From a virus: DNA of 46,496 nucleotides. How positions within the stretch are numbered: position 1 is the stretch's first letter; the number at the start of each line of letters is the position of its first letter. The stretch spans positions 1-46,496 of the IMG/VR virus record IMGVR_UViG_3300010391_000098. One strand, 5' to 3'. A model generated the notes under the pieces. The model saw only the letters and a program-made list of their open reading frames with translations. It was not told where the DNA came from and did no database searches. Positions 34,132 to 43,442 of the stretch are shown piece by piece. The position numbers were made by a program, and so were the translations under genes.

Positions 34132-34379
34132 GTGATTGCTTTCCCACCTCCGCTTGTAATATTAAACTCTTCTCTTCTAGCTACGAAATAATCCTTAGTT
34201 ACGAAGATCGCCAGAGCGACCAATTCCGGCGGCGCCCACTTATGCACTATATAGATAACAGTAAGCGAGAGTAGAATAATCAGTACCAAGCTAGCTCTAA
34301 TACTCCCCGGAGGAAGCCAAAATGGCTGATCATTCCGAAACCATCTACTCAATTCTACGTTCCCGGAACTATCAGGCAT
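34128..34379 (-). CDS. Small two-span membrane protein, holin-like (83 aa)
   Basis: [20 protein letters not shown] (residues 23-42) forms a first helix and [18 protein letters not shown] (50-67) a second, with charged ends. A Pro-Gly-Ser-x-Arg-Ala start of the helix is common in small phage membrane proteins. It may be a holin or an assembly factor for the exported proteins that follow. Overlaps the capsid-region gene upstream by 25 bp. Confidence 0.55.
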   Translation of the reverse strand: MPDSSGNVELSRWFRNDQPFWLPPGSIRASLVLIILLSLTVIYIVHKWAPPELVALAIFVTKDYFVARREEFNITSGGGKAIT

Positions 34380-34648
34380 TGAACATCTCCCGCAAAGTTC
34401 CCACTTGCTACGAATTGAACCCTCTCCGCTAAATGAGACAGTGCCTGAAAGCCCACATTATTAAATAGCAATGTAGGAAACCAGACATTCGTCTCTACAT
34501 ACGGAGAGATCTGCACTTCTACTGAACCACCAGTCATTACGCCATCTATATATATCTCCATAGGATAGAAGTTAGTCTTTGCTGGCCGCGTCGGAACGGG
34601 GCCGGCTATTTGCCCGGCCCCATTCAATCTACCTACTTGCGTCGCCAT
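34355..34648 (-). CDS. Small virion protein (97 aa)
   Basis: A compact, beta-rich protein ([37 protein letters not shown]) with no signal peptide, directly after the major capsid gene. It may be a capsid decoration or head-completion factor. No family recognised. Confidence 0.55.
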   Translation of the reverse strand: MATQVGRLNGAGQIAGPVPTRPAKTNFYPMEIYIDGVMTGGSVEVQISPYVETNVWFPTLLFNNVGFQALSHLAERVQFVASGNFAGDVQCLIVPGT

Positions 34649-34656
34649 TTATCCCA

Positions 34657-35562
34657 CTAAACCGGATTCGATCCAAGCGTACCGATCCAATGAGAGAAGC
34701 CAAATGAGAATGCCATTCGACTAATAACCCATTGGATGCTAGTCATCTCATCGAGCCAATCTCTATTTGAAAGTTGTTCTCGGTTAAATGACCGTAGCTT
34801 ATGCTGCGCCTTGTCCGAAATTACAAACCAGTCATTCACATCGGGTAGATAATCCCAAGTGAACGGCATTAAAGCATTTCGGACCACGTTATCGGCGCGA
34901 TTCGCCGTATCTGGCCGACCGGCACTCCTCAAGATTTCGAGGACATTATACTCTTCTTCCGGTGGATGAACAAGCCAGCGCGGCATTAACTTAACCCGAC
35001 GGACTCCAGTAGCATCAAAGAACCGTCGGAATTGCGTCAATGCGAGACGTACTGAGAGGACACTTACTGTAGCTACTGGAGCTAGAATATTATTCTGCGT
35101 CCCTATACCTTTCTCGTTTGGATGAACAGCAGAGAATAAAGGCTCTCCATCAGAGCCGTTCGCTACTGTAAAACCCTGCGCAAAGACATCTGCGTGGAGT
35201 ATCTCCTTCGTCTGCCGCGCTGAGATTCCCAAATCTCTAGCACGTTCTCGCCAAATGGCAGTCTTCGAATCCCGGCGCATTTGATGACTCGCCCCTACAG
35301 CAAGCGTATAATCATCATGCTGATATCGCTTTGCGAATCCAGGTGCGGGACCATCCTGGGCAACTTCTACATTCTCCGGCGTCTTCACGAAGAGACCAAG
35401 ACCCGCAACCGTCAAATCTTCTTCAAATGCAGCATCAGAACCCTCAACAGAAAAAATCTGTGAGTACTCCTCCGGAAACTCATTGTACCCTAGATAGATA
35501 ACCTTATTAATTCCCGGAAAGAGATGCCGCTGGAACTGCGCTCTTGTCATTACACTAGGCAT
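34657..35562 (-). CDS. Major capsid protein (301 aa)
   Basis: Features match HK97-fold-type major capsid proteins of this group: an N-terminal helix arm (MTRAQFQRHLFPGINKVIYLG), the block FTVANGSDGEPLFSAVHPNEKG, and later segments LMPRWLVHPPEEEYNVLEIL, WFVISDKAQHKLRSFNRE and WVISRMAFSFGFSHW. Preceded by scaffold and decoration genes. It would form the icosahedral shell. Assignment is by pattern and position. Confidence 0.8.
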   Translation of the reverse strand: MPSVMTRAQFQRHLFPGINKVIYLGYNEFPEEYSQIFSVEGSDAAFEEDLTVAGLGLFVKTPENVEVAQDGPAPGFAKRYQHDDYTLAVGASHQMRRDSKTAIWRERARDLGISARQTKEILHADVFAQGFTVANGSDGEPLFSAVHPNEKGIGTQNNILAPVATVSVLSVRLALTQFRRFFDATGVRRVKLMPRWLVHPPEEEYNVLEILRSAGRPDTANRADNVVRNALMPFTWDYLPDVNDWFVISDKAQHKLRSFNREQLSNRDWLDEMTSIQWVISRMAFSFGFSHWIGTLGSNPV

Positions 35563-35577
35563 GATACATCTCCTTCC

Positions 35578-36138
35578 TTATAGTGTCTGAACCAACCGAA
35601 CGATCACGGTTGCTTCTAGCGTTGAGCCTGGACTAGCTACGATAGTCTGTTGCGGACTATCGAAAATGTCCATAAGTTTGAACTGCTCGCCGCCGCCCGC
35701 TCCATCAAGATACTGCCGACTCTGGCGAAGAATTACACTATCGCCATCAACATTCGTAAGATCATATAGATCCCCTATGTTGTCTGGCCATATAACCGTA
35801 TCAACCAGGGTCTCGAAGAGAGCCTCCCCATCTTCTATACCAATGACATCACCTGCATCCGCCGCAGCGATATAATCCTGTGAAACAGGACCATTGGTAG
35901 ATGCTGGAATCGGATTGAGCGTAATGCCTTCTATGATTCCATTAACTATACCTACCTGCGCATCGGTGCCAAGTGCTCTAGCAATCGTTCCATCGGCGAG
36001 AATTGTATACGCATCACCGATCATCAAATTACTTACCCGATCTGCTTTCGCATGCCTCTGCACTCTCTTCGGCTCTCTCTGCCCGGCATGCCGGAACAAA
36101 TGAAAGCCACGTGGAGAATGCGTATTTGCTAAGGGCAT
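35578..36138 (-). CDS. Capsid decoration/cement-like protein (186 aa)
   Basis: Start has an ideal TAAGGAGGT binding site, so high expression is likely. The product has a basic start (AGQREPKRVQRHAK), then beta-strands (TILADGTIARALG, QVGIVNGIIEG) and ends in TLEATVIVRLVQTL. Directly before the major capsid gene, with the translation strength expected of a protein needed in hundreds of copies. Family not recognised. Confidence 0.6.
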   Translation of the reverse strand: MPLANTHSPRGFHLFRHAGQREPKRVQRHAKADRVSNLMIGDAYTILADGTIARALGTDAQVGIVNGIIEGITLNPIPASTNGPVSQDYIAAADAGDVIGIEDGEALFETLVDTVIWPDNIGDLYDLTNVDGDSVILRQSRQYLDGAGGGEQFKLMDIFDSPQQTIVASPGSTLEATVIVRLVQTL

Positions 36139-36150
36139 TCTTCTACCTCC

Positions 36151-36771
36151 TTACTTAGTAAGATGAGCGCTTTTCCGCGTCTTACGCTCCACTCGCGCCA
36201 CGAAGCCTTCTTTCTCTGCATCTTCTTCGAAACGCTTTGCTTGTACTTTAGAAGCCCCCGCTCGCCTTGCGCGAACTAGAACTTCCGGATCTGGCATTGT
36301 CGCATCAACTATCTGTTGCGCAACTTTCGCCTTCCTCGCTTGCATCCTATCAGCAATTACCTTTGGCATCTTCACAAGGATAGTATCAACATATTGTACA
36401 TATGATGAAACACTTTTTCCCACATCGCGTAGGAGACCTTCATCTATACCGACTTCTGACTTCGTAACAGGCACAAAGCCTTCTGTTCTTTTGGACTCTA
36501 ATTCATCCAGTCGGATTAATTGGTAGTACATAACGTCATCATACTTCAAATGAGCAAATGGACCTTTAAAATTAAGGTCTTCTAGTTCCTCCGTTGAATC
36601 TGCAGGAACGGCCCATACATTTCCCTGTTTATCACGAATGATTCCTGCTACTTCAACTTCCTCTACTTCTAAACTGGATATAGGACCATGTTCTACTTCT
36701 GGCACTTCTTCAACGGAAGTACCCAGTGGTATACTACCTAATTCAGTAAGAAGGTCATTAACCGCGCCCAT
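36151..36771 (-). CDS. Hypothetical head-region protein (206 aa)
   Basis: Acidic N-terminal half (EEVPEVEHG; EVEEVEV), a central helical region with MYYQLIRLDELESK and a strongly basic C-terminus (ARRAGASKVQAKRF; RKTRKSAHLTK). It sits between scaffold and decoration genes and may be a scaffold partner or maturation factor. GGAGAATCC precedes the ATG, which overlaps the scaffold gene. Not recognised. Confidence 0.55.
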   Translation of the reverse strand: MGAVNDLLTELGSIPLGTSVEEVPEVEHGPISSLEVEEVEVAGIIRDKQGNVWAVPADSTEELEDLNFKGPFAHLKYDDVMYYQLIRLDELESKRTEGFVPVTKSEVGIDEGLLRDVGKSVSSYVQYVDTILVKMPKVIADRMQARKAKVAQQIVDATMPDPEVLVRARRAGASKVQAKRFEEDAEKEGFVARVERKTRKSAHLTK

Positions 36772-37642
36772 ATTCTGGATTCTCCTTCTTCATAGCTTCA
36801 TAGCTTTCAAGCCATTCTTTCGGCGTTATCTTAAGCGATTTACACGCTCGCCGTATAGCTAACTTGTCTTTTTCTGTGTAACCTTCAAGTGCATCACCAG
36901 CGGGTGTTTCTCCGGATGGTTTATTACGATCACGTAGCATTGGATCGGATGTCTTCCTTACTACCGTCTCTCTAAGGCCATTCCTCTTCGGCTGGATATA
37001 GCCTTCTCTAACCATCTGGCCATACGCAATTGAAGCCGCGGCAGTTTGCAGCCCTGGTATCTTCCCCAATCGTTCCGTTAGGCCATTATAAATGAGTGAT
37101 GCCCTTTCTCTAAACGACGCATCAGAATCAATTTCCGGATACTGCTTATACATTGTTCGAATATCAAGATCATGCTGCGTTCGCTCTTCATCTGATTTCT
37201 TCAAGCCACCTTGAAGTTCCTTCTTGATCTGCTCTCGCAGCCTCGCTTCTCGCTTCTTCAGAGTAGCTACTGGATTCTCTCTAAGCGCCTTATGAATTTC
37301 CTCATCCGACTCTTCTGCTTCTTCATCGTCAACCTGAGAAGTACGCTTCGGCGGCGCGGCCCCTTCTACATACGCCCTCAGCTGCCCTTTCAGGTAGATA
37401 TTCTCTGCCTCTATCTGCCGTAGTCTATCATTCGCCTCTGAAGATTCAGACTTCTCTAATACTGTTTTCTCTTGGGATAATTTCTTGTCTAAAGCATCCT
37501 GCCCATCCTTATCTAATTCACCATCTAGTTCATCAGCTGAGCCCTCTTCTCCCTCATCATCTAGCTTCTCAAGTGGACTCTCTTCCTCTTTCGCAGGAAG
37601 AGCGCTCTGTTCCCCTTGCTTCTCTTCAAGTTCCGGTGGCAT
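36758..37642 (-). CDS. Scaffolding protein (294 aa)
   Basis: Strongly acidic N-terminal third (runs of Glu and Asp), a coiled-coil middle (LRQIEAENIYLKGQLRAYVE; LKKREARLREQIKKELQ) and a basic C-terminal region (RRACKSLKITPKEWLESY). This composition, together with its place between portal and capsid genes, fits a capsid scaffold that is removed during maturation. No protease gene is recognised nearby. Confidence 0.7.
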   Translation of the reverse strand: MPPELEEKQGEQSALPAKEEESPLEKLDDEGEEGSADELDGELDKDGQDALDKKLSQEKTVLEKSESSEANDRLRQIEAENIYLKGQLRAYVEGAAPPKRTSQVDDEEAEESDEEIHKALRENPVATLKKREARLREQIKKELQGGLKKSDEERTQHDLDIRTMYKQYPEIDSDASFRERASLIYNGLTERLGKIPGLQTAAASIAYGQMVREGYIQPKRNGLRETVVRKTSDPMLRDRNKPSGETPAGDALEGYTEKDKLAIRRACKSLKITPKEWLESYEAMKKENPEYGRG

Positions 37643-37789
37643 CTATTTACTCTTCTTTCTACGCTTTTGAGTAGATGGCTTCCATCCTGTCTTTCTCAGC
37701 GTACCGTATACATAAGCATTCGCCCGCTTACCCTTCAAACCGCGCTTCTTTGCCTGTTTCTTCAATTTCCGTTCAAGCGCTTTAGGCAT
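37643..37789 (-). CDS. Basic 48-aa phage protein of the KRANAYVYGT type
   Basis: GAAGGAGGCGTAGA directly precedes the ATG. A very basic protein: MPKALERKLKKQAKKRGLKG, then KRANAYVYGTLRKTGWKP. I recognise this pattern as a small protein often found near phage portal and scaffold genes; it may bind DNA or the scaffold's acidic region. Function unproven. Confidence 0.7.
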   Translation of the reverse strand: MPKALERKLKKQAKKRGLKGKRANAYVYGTLRKTGWKPSTQKRRKKSK

Positions 37790-37790
37790 T

Positions 37791-38003
37791 CTACGCCTCC
37801 TTCATCTGTTCATCCCGTGTAGCTTGCTGCTTTATGAATAATAAAGCTTCTCGAATACCTGTAATCTGCCCATGGATGAACTCTTTTCTTTCCATCGTAT
37901 TAGCCAGCAAGGCATGTTCCTTTAAGTCTTCTACTACTTTTGTGAAGTAATCAAGCGTTTTCTCCCAAGCTGGGGAATTATATATATATTCCCACTCTGT
38001 CAT
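37791..38003 (-). CDS. Hypothetical 70-aa helical protein
   Basis: Starts one base after the portal stop, behind AGAGGAAT. Helical throughout with aromatic residues at the N-terminus (WEYIYNSPAWEKTLDYF) and mixed charge. Small helical proteins in this position occur in many phage head modules but the role is unknown. Confidence 0.6.
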   Translation of the reverse strand: MTEWEYIYNSPAWEKTLDYFTKVVEDLKEHALLANTMERKEFIHGQITGIREALLFIKQQATRDEQMKEA

Positions 38004-40430
38004 CTATTCCTCTGTTTGAATTTCCGCGGGTTCCGCAGCGGCGGCTTGATCACCCGCTTGCTGTCCGCCTTCCAAGCCTGGGCGAATACCCATCGCATTC
38101 ATACTCGATTGCATTTGCGCCCCTTGCGCTGCCATCTGCGTCCGCATAAATTGCACCGTCTGCTGCATCTTTATACTAGCTTGAAGATGTTGCGCAAGCG
38201 CCTGCCGAGCCGTCGGGTCCGGCATATACGCCGGTAGATTCGGGTCCATTAATATTCCCAAATGGGCCTGAATATGGACATTGAAATTCTCATTCATAGT
38301 CGGCCCTTTAACTTTCTCCCCGGAGATCATTTGCTTATGCTCTACTTCAGGTGGGTCACTTTCCTGTGGGACATCGGGCGTATGCAGCGGAACGCCAGTA
38401 TAGCCACTCGCCTTTACGATTTTCTCAATCGCGGCGTATATCGTATCCGGCTTTACGATACCCATCTGGATTAGAATCTGATTTAGTAGGAGAGACATCA
38501 TATTAATCGCCGTCTCCCGCTCTAATTGAGATGATATCTGATTAATATTTGCCGTTAAGCGAATGCGGAATGGTTTTAATATAACCTCCCTAGAAATTGA
38601 ATTTACCAGAGTCTCCCCACTTAGGCCAGTTACCTGATAAACGCGGCCCCGCTTCATATTCCTCTTATAGAGGCCCAATATTCGGTAGAATAGCTTCTGA
38701 AGCGATCTCGCTAATTGCGTTACAATAAACTTAGTGCGAAGGTCCGCAGCTCCCGATGTCTCTAAGAATTCGCTTGCACTCGTCCTCTTAGAAATAAAAG
38801 AACCCACATCCGATGGACCGAGACCGGCTTGCGCTAGCGCATGCGAATATAGATTCTTCTCCTCAGCAAATGACCAGGTTCCCGTCCAATTAATCTTGGG
38901 AAACAACACACCAGCTACACTCTTACACGGATATCCTTTCCCCGGTTCCAATTGTAACGTTGTATGCGACATACCTGCCGTGGGCTCGTAAAAGAAGAAC
39001 GGAACATTTGACATAAGCCCCGCGTCTAGTCGTTGATTAACTACCATATCCATACTTGTTTGAATGTGCCGAAGCCATCCCACAAGCGACCAGGAGAAGA
39101 AACGATCTGGCTGTACAATGAAGTCAAATTTAATCGGAGTACGCTCCGCACCGGGATTGATTTCATCAAGCCGCGCTACGCGGACCAGTTTCCGAGTGAT
39201 CGGATTTACCCACGCAGCTATCTCAACGCCTTCCGAAGCGTTCCGCTTCTCCGTCGATGAATCGTTCACTGCTTCTAAATACCGCCGAGGAGCAAAGATA
39301 CCCTCCCATCTATATAGCTCAATCCATCGCCGATCGAAGTCAACCCCAGATATGTCCTTTGACTGCGTTCCCTCTTCTACATCAGACGACTCCGTAGTCT
39401 TCTGGGAGATATAATCCCCCTGCTTCTCCCGCGAGGCGGACACAATTGACTCTACATCTTCCTTGGATAATTTCCGAAATAACCCGGATTTAACACCCTT
39501 CTCGAAGCTATTCACAGATACGAACATTCGACTCCCGAAGAAGGGAAGATCCTCTAGTTTCACGGCGCTATTTACAATTACTAAATCTTCAAGATCAACA
39601 CTATCGAGTCGAACGCCATCGAAGATGACTTCTTGATCTTCGACCACTGCGATTAGTATATCTTCATCTAGGGAAAATTCAATGTGCGCTTCGAATTCAT
39701 CCCCTGAGCGATCTCGGTGCGTTACATCGAAGATGCCAGGGCCTACGGCTTTGGGGCCAATTTCAATTGCTTCATTGAAGATCATCTGGATGGCATTCAT
39801 CATCTGATCCATTAAGCTAATACCATCCTCAATGGGGAACTTCTGGTCTGTCTCTATCCGACGTTCCTCTATCGCATACCGCGGTACACATAGTGAGATG
39901 CCGGATACCGTGATATCATGCACCATCCTCTGTATGAACTCTTGTATATCTATCACTTCTTTCAGCTCATACTCAAACCAATCATTCGCCTGCTGAATAT
40001 GCTCCCGCGTTACTGAAGGATCAAGAGAGGAGAAAACGCTTAGACGGTCGCCGCCGACGAGGGCCTGATATAGCCGCGCTTTCATCTGTTCGACAAATGA
40101 TGATGTAGTAGGCACGCGGATATTCGCAGAGCCCTCAAACGGGAAATCTTTTTCTATTACGTCCCCGCGCCACGATTCCGTCCACTCCGTTCGGAGTGTC
40201 TTGAATTCAGACATTCCCGCTTCTGCATCTTCAAAGTCGCGGATTATTTTATTTACTAATGCTTCCTCATCATCTTTAGATATACGAAAGATCGAAGAGC
40301 GGCGGCCTCTCCGAACGAGCGCGTCTATAAGGGAATCCTCGGAGAATGCCTCCGAGGTGATCTCGCGTTCATCCGAAAAGGCGCCCTCTTCGGGTGGTGG
40401 TGCGGCAGGAGTCTCTAAGCCATTCGGCAT
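38004..40430 (-). CDS. Portal protein (808 aa)
   Basis: Large portal of the podovirus type. Conserved segments: WRGDVIEKDFPFEGSANIRV near residue 88, then YELKEVIDIQEFIQRMVHDI, a stem region with FFSWSLVGWLRHIQTSMDMV, and FFYEPTAGMSHTTLQLEPGKGY. The C-terminus is Gln/Ala/Met-rich, reminiscent of the barrel of P22-like portals. It forms the dodecameric ring for DNA passage and docks the terminase encoded upstream. Lies between terminase and scaffold genes. Confidence 0.9.
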   Translation of the reverse strand: MPNGLETPAAPPPEEGAFSDEREITSEAFSEDSLIDALVRRGRRSSIFRISKDDEEALVNKIIRDFEDAEAGMSEFKTLRTEWTESWRGDVIEKDFPFEGSANIRVPTTSSFVEQMKARLYQALVGGDRLSVFSSLDPSVTREHIQQANDWFEYELKEVIDIQEFIQRMVHDITVSGISLCVPRYAIEERRIETDQKFPIEDGISLMDQMMNAIQMIFNEAIEIGPKAVGPGIFDVTHRDRSGDEFEAHIEFSLDEDILIAVVEDQEVIFDGVRLDSVDLEDLVIVNSAVKLEDLPFFGSRMFVSVNSFEKGVKSGLFRKLSKEDVESIVSASREKQGDYISQKTTESSDVEEGTQSKDISGVDFDRRWIELYRWEGIFAPRRYLEAVNDSSTEKRNASEGVEIAAWVNPITRKLVRVARLDEINPGAERTPIKFDFIVQPDRFFSWSLVGWLRHIQTSMDMVVNQRLDAGLMSNVPFFFYEPTAGMSHTTLQLEPGKGYPCKSVAGVLFPKINWTGTWSFAEEKNLYSHALAQAGLGPSDVGSFISKRTSASEFLETSGAADLRTKFIVTQLARSLQKLFYRILGLYKRNMKRGRVYQVTGLSGETLVNSISREVILKPFRIRLTANINQISSQLERETAINMMSLLLNQILIQMGIVKPDTIYAAIEKIVKASGYTGVPLHTPDVPQESDPPEVEHKQMISGEKVKGPTMNENFNVHIQAHLGILMDPNLPAYMPDPTARQALAQHLQASIKMQQTVQFMRTQMAAQGAQMQSSMNAMGIRPGLEGGQQAGDQAAAAEPAEIQTEE

Positions 40431-40574
40431 ACTTTACTCATTAGCTAGAAAGAGGGGAAAGAAGAACGCAGATCGTATAAAAACTTCTCCCCCCTCACCC
40501 ACTTTGACGACCCGTTTACACAAGAAGGTGGATAGCTGGGCCTTATTTCAGATATCCTCCTAGACCTGCGTTTT

Positions 40575-40904
40575 TCAGACTTTCACGAACTCTGCTGATA
40601 TCCGGGTAAGACCCGGAACGGGCTCTGAAACAACCAACGTAGCTGTACTCTCGTAGATCACTCCCTGCGGATCAACTACTTTGATATGAGCATCAGCAGA
40701 TCCCTTTTCTAATACAACCACGGGAAGTTCAAAATGCTGCGCCCCTCCAGGAGGTACTTCTACGGAGTCTGGAATTGTGCAAACGTCGGGGCCATTATTA
40801 GCTACGCTAATAACACTCCCCTCCGGAATCGGCGCGCCGTTATTCGCGGAATGGCCATCAATCACGAGTATTACATGATCGCCTAACAAGATATCAGTTT
40901 CCAT
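40575..40904 (-). CDS. Ig-like small virion protein (109 aa)
   Basis: GGGAGGAATGTT precedes the ATG. The sequence alternates strands as a single immunoglobulin-like sandwich (HVILVIDGHSANNGAPIPEG; AQHFELPVVVLEKGSADAHI; VIYESTATLVVSE). Such domains decorate phage capsids and tails and may bind cell-surface sugars weakly. It is translated from the leftward operon between terminase and portal genes. The 144 bases that separate it from the portal gene hold no convincing ORF. Confidence 0.6.
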   Translation of the reverse strand: METDILLGDHVILVIDGHSANNGAPIPEGSVISVANNGPDVCTIPDSVEVPPGGAQHFELPVVVLEKGSADAHIKVVDPQGVIYESTATLVVSEPVPGLTRISAEFVKV

Positions 40905-41024
40905 AACATTCCTCCCTCTTTTTAAACGCGCTTGTTATATATCGAAGATGTTTCTTCCGTCTATGCCTAAAGAGGCATTTGATGAACTCAACGATGCACC
41001 ACCAAAAGCTATGAAAGTTAAATC

Positions 41025-41195
41025 TCATCTAGTTTTCTTCTTAATAACATTCACCTGAATTTGCTCGACGAGTAACTCTCCAACCGCGGCGTCTACCCGC
41101 CCATCGTCAAAACGAATTCTCCGCATCCCACGTAGTCGTGATAGGGCATGATGTGTCTCCACTTCAATGGACAGCATAACTCTTCTTTGTTTCAT
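41025..41195 (-). CDS. Small basic protein, ribbon-helix-helix-like (56 aa)
   Basis: ATG follows AAAGGATGG. The first 22 residues, MKQRRVMLSIEVETHHALSR, look like the strand and first helix of an RHH DNA-binding protein, and the rest is basic (RRIRFDDGR; VIKKKTR). It sits between terminase large subunit and the Ig-like gene. No homologue recognised. The 120 bases downstream contain no gene but do hold a 6-bp hairpin (ATGCCT/AGGCAT near 40966). Confidence 0.5.
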   Translation of the reverse strand: MKQRRVMLSIEVETHHALSRLRGMRRIRFDDGRVDAAVGELLVEQIQVNVIKKKTR

Positions 41196-41215
41196 GCTAA
41201 TTTACCATCCTTTGA

Positions 41216-42781
41216 TTATATGCTTATCCCCACCCCACCCCCAGCACGTAGGCCATGGTGGCGTTTCCAATCATCTGGTCTGCGATCAATTATCTTCGGT
41301 CCATGCTTGAGATCTGAGAATGTTGGCTCGGCTACGCACGTATATCGTACAATATCTGGGAAGTCCTTATTACGATCCTTCGTCTTCTCTTTTAGATCAC
41401 GATCCTTCCTATTATGGAAATCGTCCCACGAGTAGCGGAGCATTTGATGAATTGGGCCTCCTTTCCCTAGGCATGATCGAGAGAAGCGCATTCTCGGCTT
41501 CGACTCTGGATCAGTTGGATCATACTTAAGATACTCTCGAACGCATGAATGACCGAAGTGCACATCATCTACTCCTAGGTATACAGAGTACCCTTGCTCC
41601 TCGAACTCCATATCCCAAGATCGGCCATTTATTTGAATTGCGCGGCCCCGATTAGGGTCCATTAATGTCAAAACAGGCCGTCCCTGCGGGAACTCAGCTT
41701 CGTGTTTATCAAGCACTTTGAATATTTCCGAAGGAGCCCCCCTCACGGTTAGATAATGAAACCAGATTATCTCATCATCCGGCGTTACGATACCATACAT
41801 AACATAAACCGGCTTACGTTCATGGGGATCGACACCCATTATGACGGGCCATTCCTCTGGAATTTCTAGTAGATCCTCTATAAAGGGCTTCTCCGCCTTG
41901 AACTCAGGGTAGACTAGGCCAACTAAGGAAGCTGGCTTCCCTTGCTCTCGGACGGCCCGCTCTTGTTCATCAAGTGATGAGAGAAAAGCCATCTTCCCCT
42001 CTGGAGATAGCCACAAATTATCATGGATGGAACCTTCGAATATTTGAACATACACGTTCTCTTCTGCCTCGTCGTAGAGCCAGGCTTCTTTTATTAGTGT
42101 AGCTGTTATGATACAAGTACCATTGGATACGACCAAGCCGCGACGCATAGCTACGTAGACATCCCGCGGCGGCGGCTCATCGCACCATACGATATCCCAA
42201 TCTTTCCCCTCTGCCTTATCCGACCCTTGATCGTATGATCGGAAATGAATTAGGGAGCTATTAGATAGCTCCATCTCCGTGATGTGCCCCTGGGAATTCC
42301 GCCATTCTCGTTTGATCGAGCCTGAAGGGAACCATGATCGAATTGTGGGAATAGTTATCTCTTTATGAGAATCGAAGTCCTCTGCGAAGCACGCCCCCCT
42401 AGCGGGAACCGGGTAACTGAATGATCTAGATTCAAGTCCCCAAAGTGGCCGTCCAAGTAATCGTTCCCCGAAGCGTAAGGCGCCTGCTGTAGTCTTCCCG
42501 CCTTTATTACCTGCAAAGAAGAACAAGATTGTCTTCAACGGATCATCAAATTTAAGAAATGCTTCTTGCCCTCCAGGATTCGGGAGAAAGAAGCGAGCCG
42601 GGTCTATTTCAATGAGCCGCTTTATCTCTTCTCGTAGAGTGGCTAGTTTGATTAGCTCTTCTCTTAATAGAGAAGCTAAGTGATCCGTCGGCGGGCTTAG
42701 TCGTTTAAGCGTCTTCCTGAGAAAGTCCCTTGGAATCTTAGTTACGAACCTATTTGTGAACTGTCTACCCACGTGCTTCAT
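41216..42781 (-). CDS. Terminase large subunit (521 aa)
   Basis: Packaging ATPase and nuclease. Walker A variant FAGNKGGKTT at 89-98, Walker B with catalytic Glu in WDIVWCDEPPP near residue 195, coupling region TCIITATLIKEAW, and nuclease-domain strands beginning MGVDPHERKP near 316 with a second acidic site LTLMDPNRG. It cuts concatemers and drives DNA into the procapsid through the portal. Encoded after terminase small subunit and a holin-like gene. Confidence 0.92.
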   Translation of the reverse strand: MKHVGRQFTNRFVTKIPRDFLRKTLKRLSPPTDHLASLLREELIKLATLREEIKRLIEIDPARFFLPNPGGQEAFLKFDDPLKTILFFFAGNKGGKTTAGALRFGERLLGRPLWGLESRSFSYPVPARGACFAEDFDSHKEITIPTIRSWFPSGSIKREWRNSQGHITEMELSNSSLIHFRSYDQGSDKAEGKDWDIVWCDEPPPRDVYVAMRRGLVVSNGTCIITATLIKEAWLYDEAEENVYVQIFEGSIHDNLWLSPEGKMAFLSSLDEQERAVREQGKPASLVGLVYPEFKAEKPFIEDLLEIPEEWPVIMGVDPHERKPVYVMYGIVTPDDEIIWFHYLTVRGAPSEIFKVLDKHEAEFPQGRPVLTLMDPNRGRAIQINGRSWDMEFEEQGYSVYLGVDDVHFGHSCVREYLKYDPTDPESKPRMRFSRSCLGKGGPIHQMLRYSWDDFHNRKDRDLKEKTKDRNKDFPDIVRYTCVAEPTFSDLKHGPKIIDRRPDDWKRHHGLRAGGGVGISI

Positions 42782-42782
42782 T

Positions 42783-42974
42783 TTATTTAAACAGTAGACC
42801 TAGTATAGTAATTAGTGCAGATATACCAAAGACTATCCATTCTCCCTGCGTATGCGGAAGCGCGGCCCCTATGAATGCAGCATATGTACTAGCTCCGAAA
42901 ATGGAACCAGTCACGGAGGCCACTGGATTTGATCGAATGCCAGAGAGACCGAAGTTACTACGGAAGAAATCCAT
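42783..42974 (-). CDS. Holin-like two-span membrane protein (63 aa)
   Basis: Two hydrophobic segments (GSIFGASTYAAFIGAALP, residues 23-40; EWIVFGISALITILGLLF, 45-62), a short loop HTQGE and few charged residues. Size and topology match class II holins. It lies between the two terminase genes rather than next to the endolysin at the right edge. A bound membrane role in assembly is the alternative. Confidence 0.6.
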   Translation of the reverse strand: MDFFRSNFGLSGIRSNPVASVTGSIFGASTYAAFIGAALPHTQGEWIVFGISALITILGLLFK

Positions 42975-42977
42975 ACT

Positions 42978-43394
42978 CTAAGCCGCCATTGCAGATCGTT
43001 CAATATGACTAGAGAGGTCCGTCTTATCTCGGTATACACTAGATTTAACGTAGTGGTGTTTTTTGTCATACTTAGGAAGCTTCTTCCTAATCTGCTCCCT
43101 TATCGAATCTGGGTCCAATAGGAGTATACGGCAGAGATTAATAAAAGAGAATGTGTATGAACGGTCATCCGAATCGAAATAGCTCTTCGCATCTAGATAA
43201 TGTGTATGACTGGAGTAGGACTTCGAATTCTTGAATCGTATTAGATCGAAAAAGGCGAGTTCGATGACAGCGGCCATCAGTGCGCGTTCCTCTTCACACT
43301 CCCGATGAGCATATTCGCTGCGAATAGCAGGTATCTCAATAGTCATCAAAGCACCTACTACGTTTTCTACTGACATATCCTCTGGAAGATCCAT
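42978..43394 (-). CDS. Hypothetical 138-aa protein
   Basis: CAGCAGGA precedes the ATG; a second ATG six codons on is possible. A soluble protein with a helical first half (EEERALMAAVIELAFFDLIRF) and a polar, basic second half (REQIRKKLPKYDKKHHYVK). Located between terminase small and holin-like genes. Its family is not recognised; position suggests a packaging or regulatory accessory. Confidence 0.6.
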   Translation of the reverse strand: MDLPEDMSVENVVGALMTIEIPAIRSEYAHRECEEERALMAAVIELAFFDLIRFKNSKSYSSHTHYLDAKSYFDSDDRSYTFSFINLCRILLLDPDSIREQIRKKLPKYDKKHHYVKSSVYRDKTDLSSHIERSAMAA

Positions 43395-43442
43395 TCCTGC
43401 TGCTGCTACGCACTCGATTAGGGCGCGCCAAGGGCGCGGCGG

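Noticed and set aside
40950-41060. 36-aa plus-strand ORF and small hairpin between leftward genes
   Set aside because: No binding site, against operon direction; hairpin (6 bp) lacks a T-run.
43424-43438. Terminator after small terminase (CGCGCC/GGCGCG hairpin)
   Set aside because: Strong stem but no T-run, and the next gene follows directly in the same operon.
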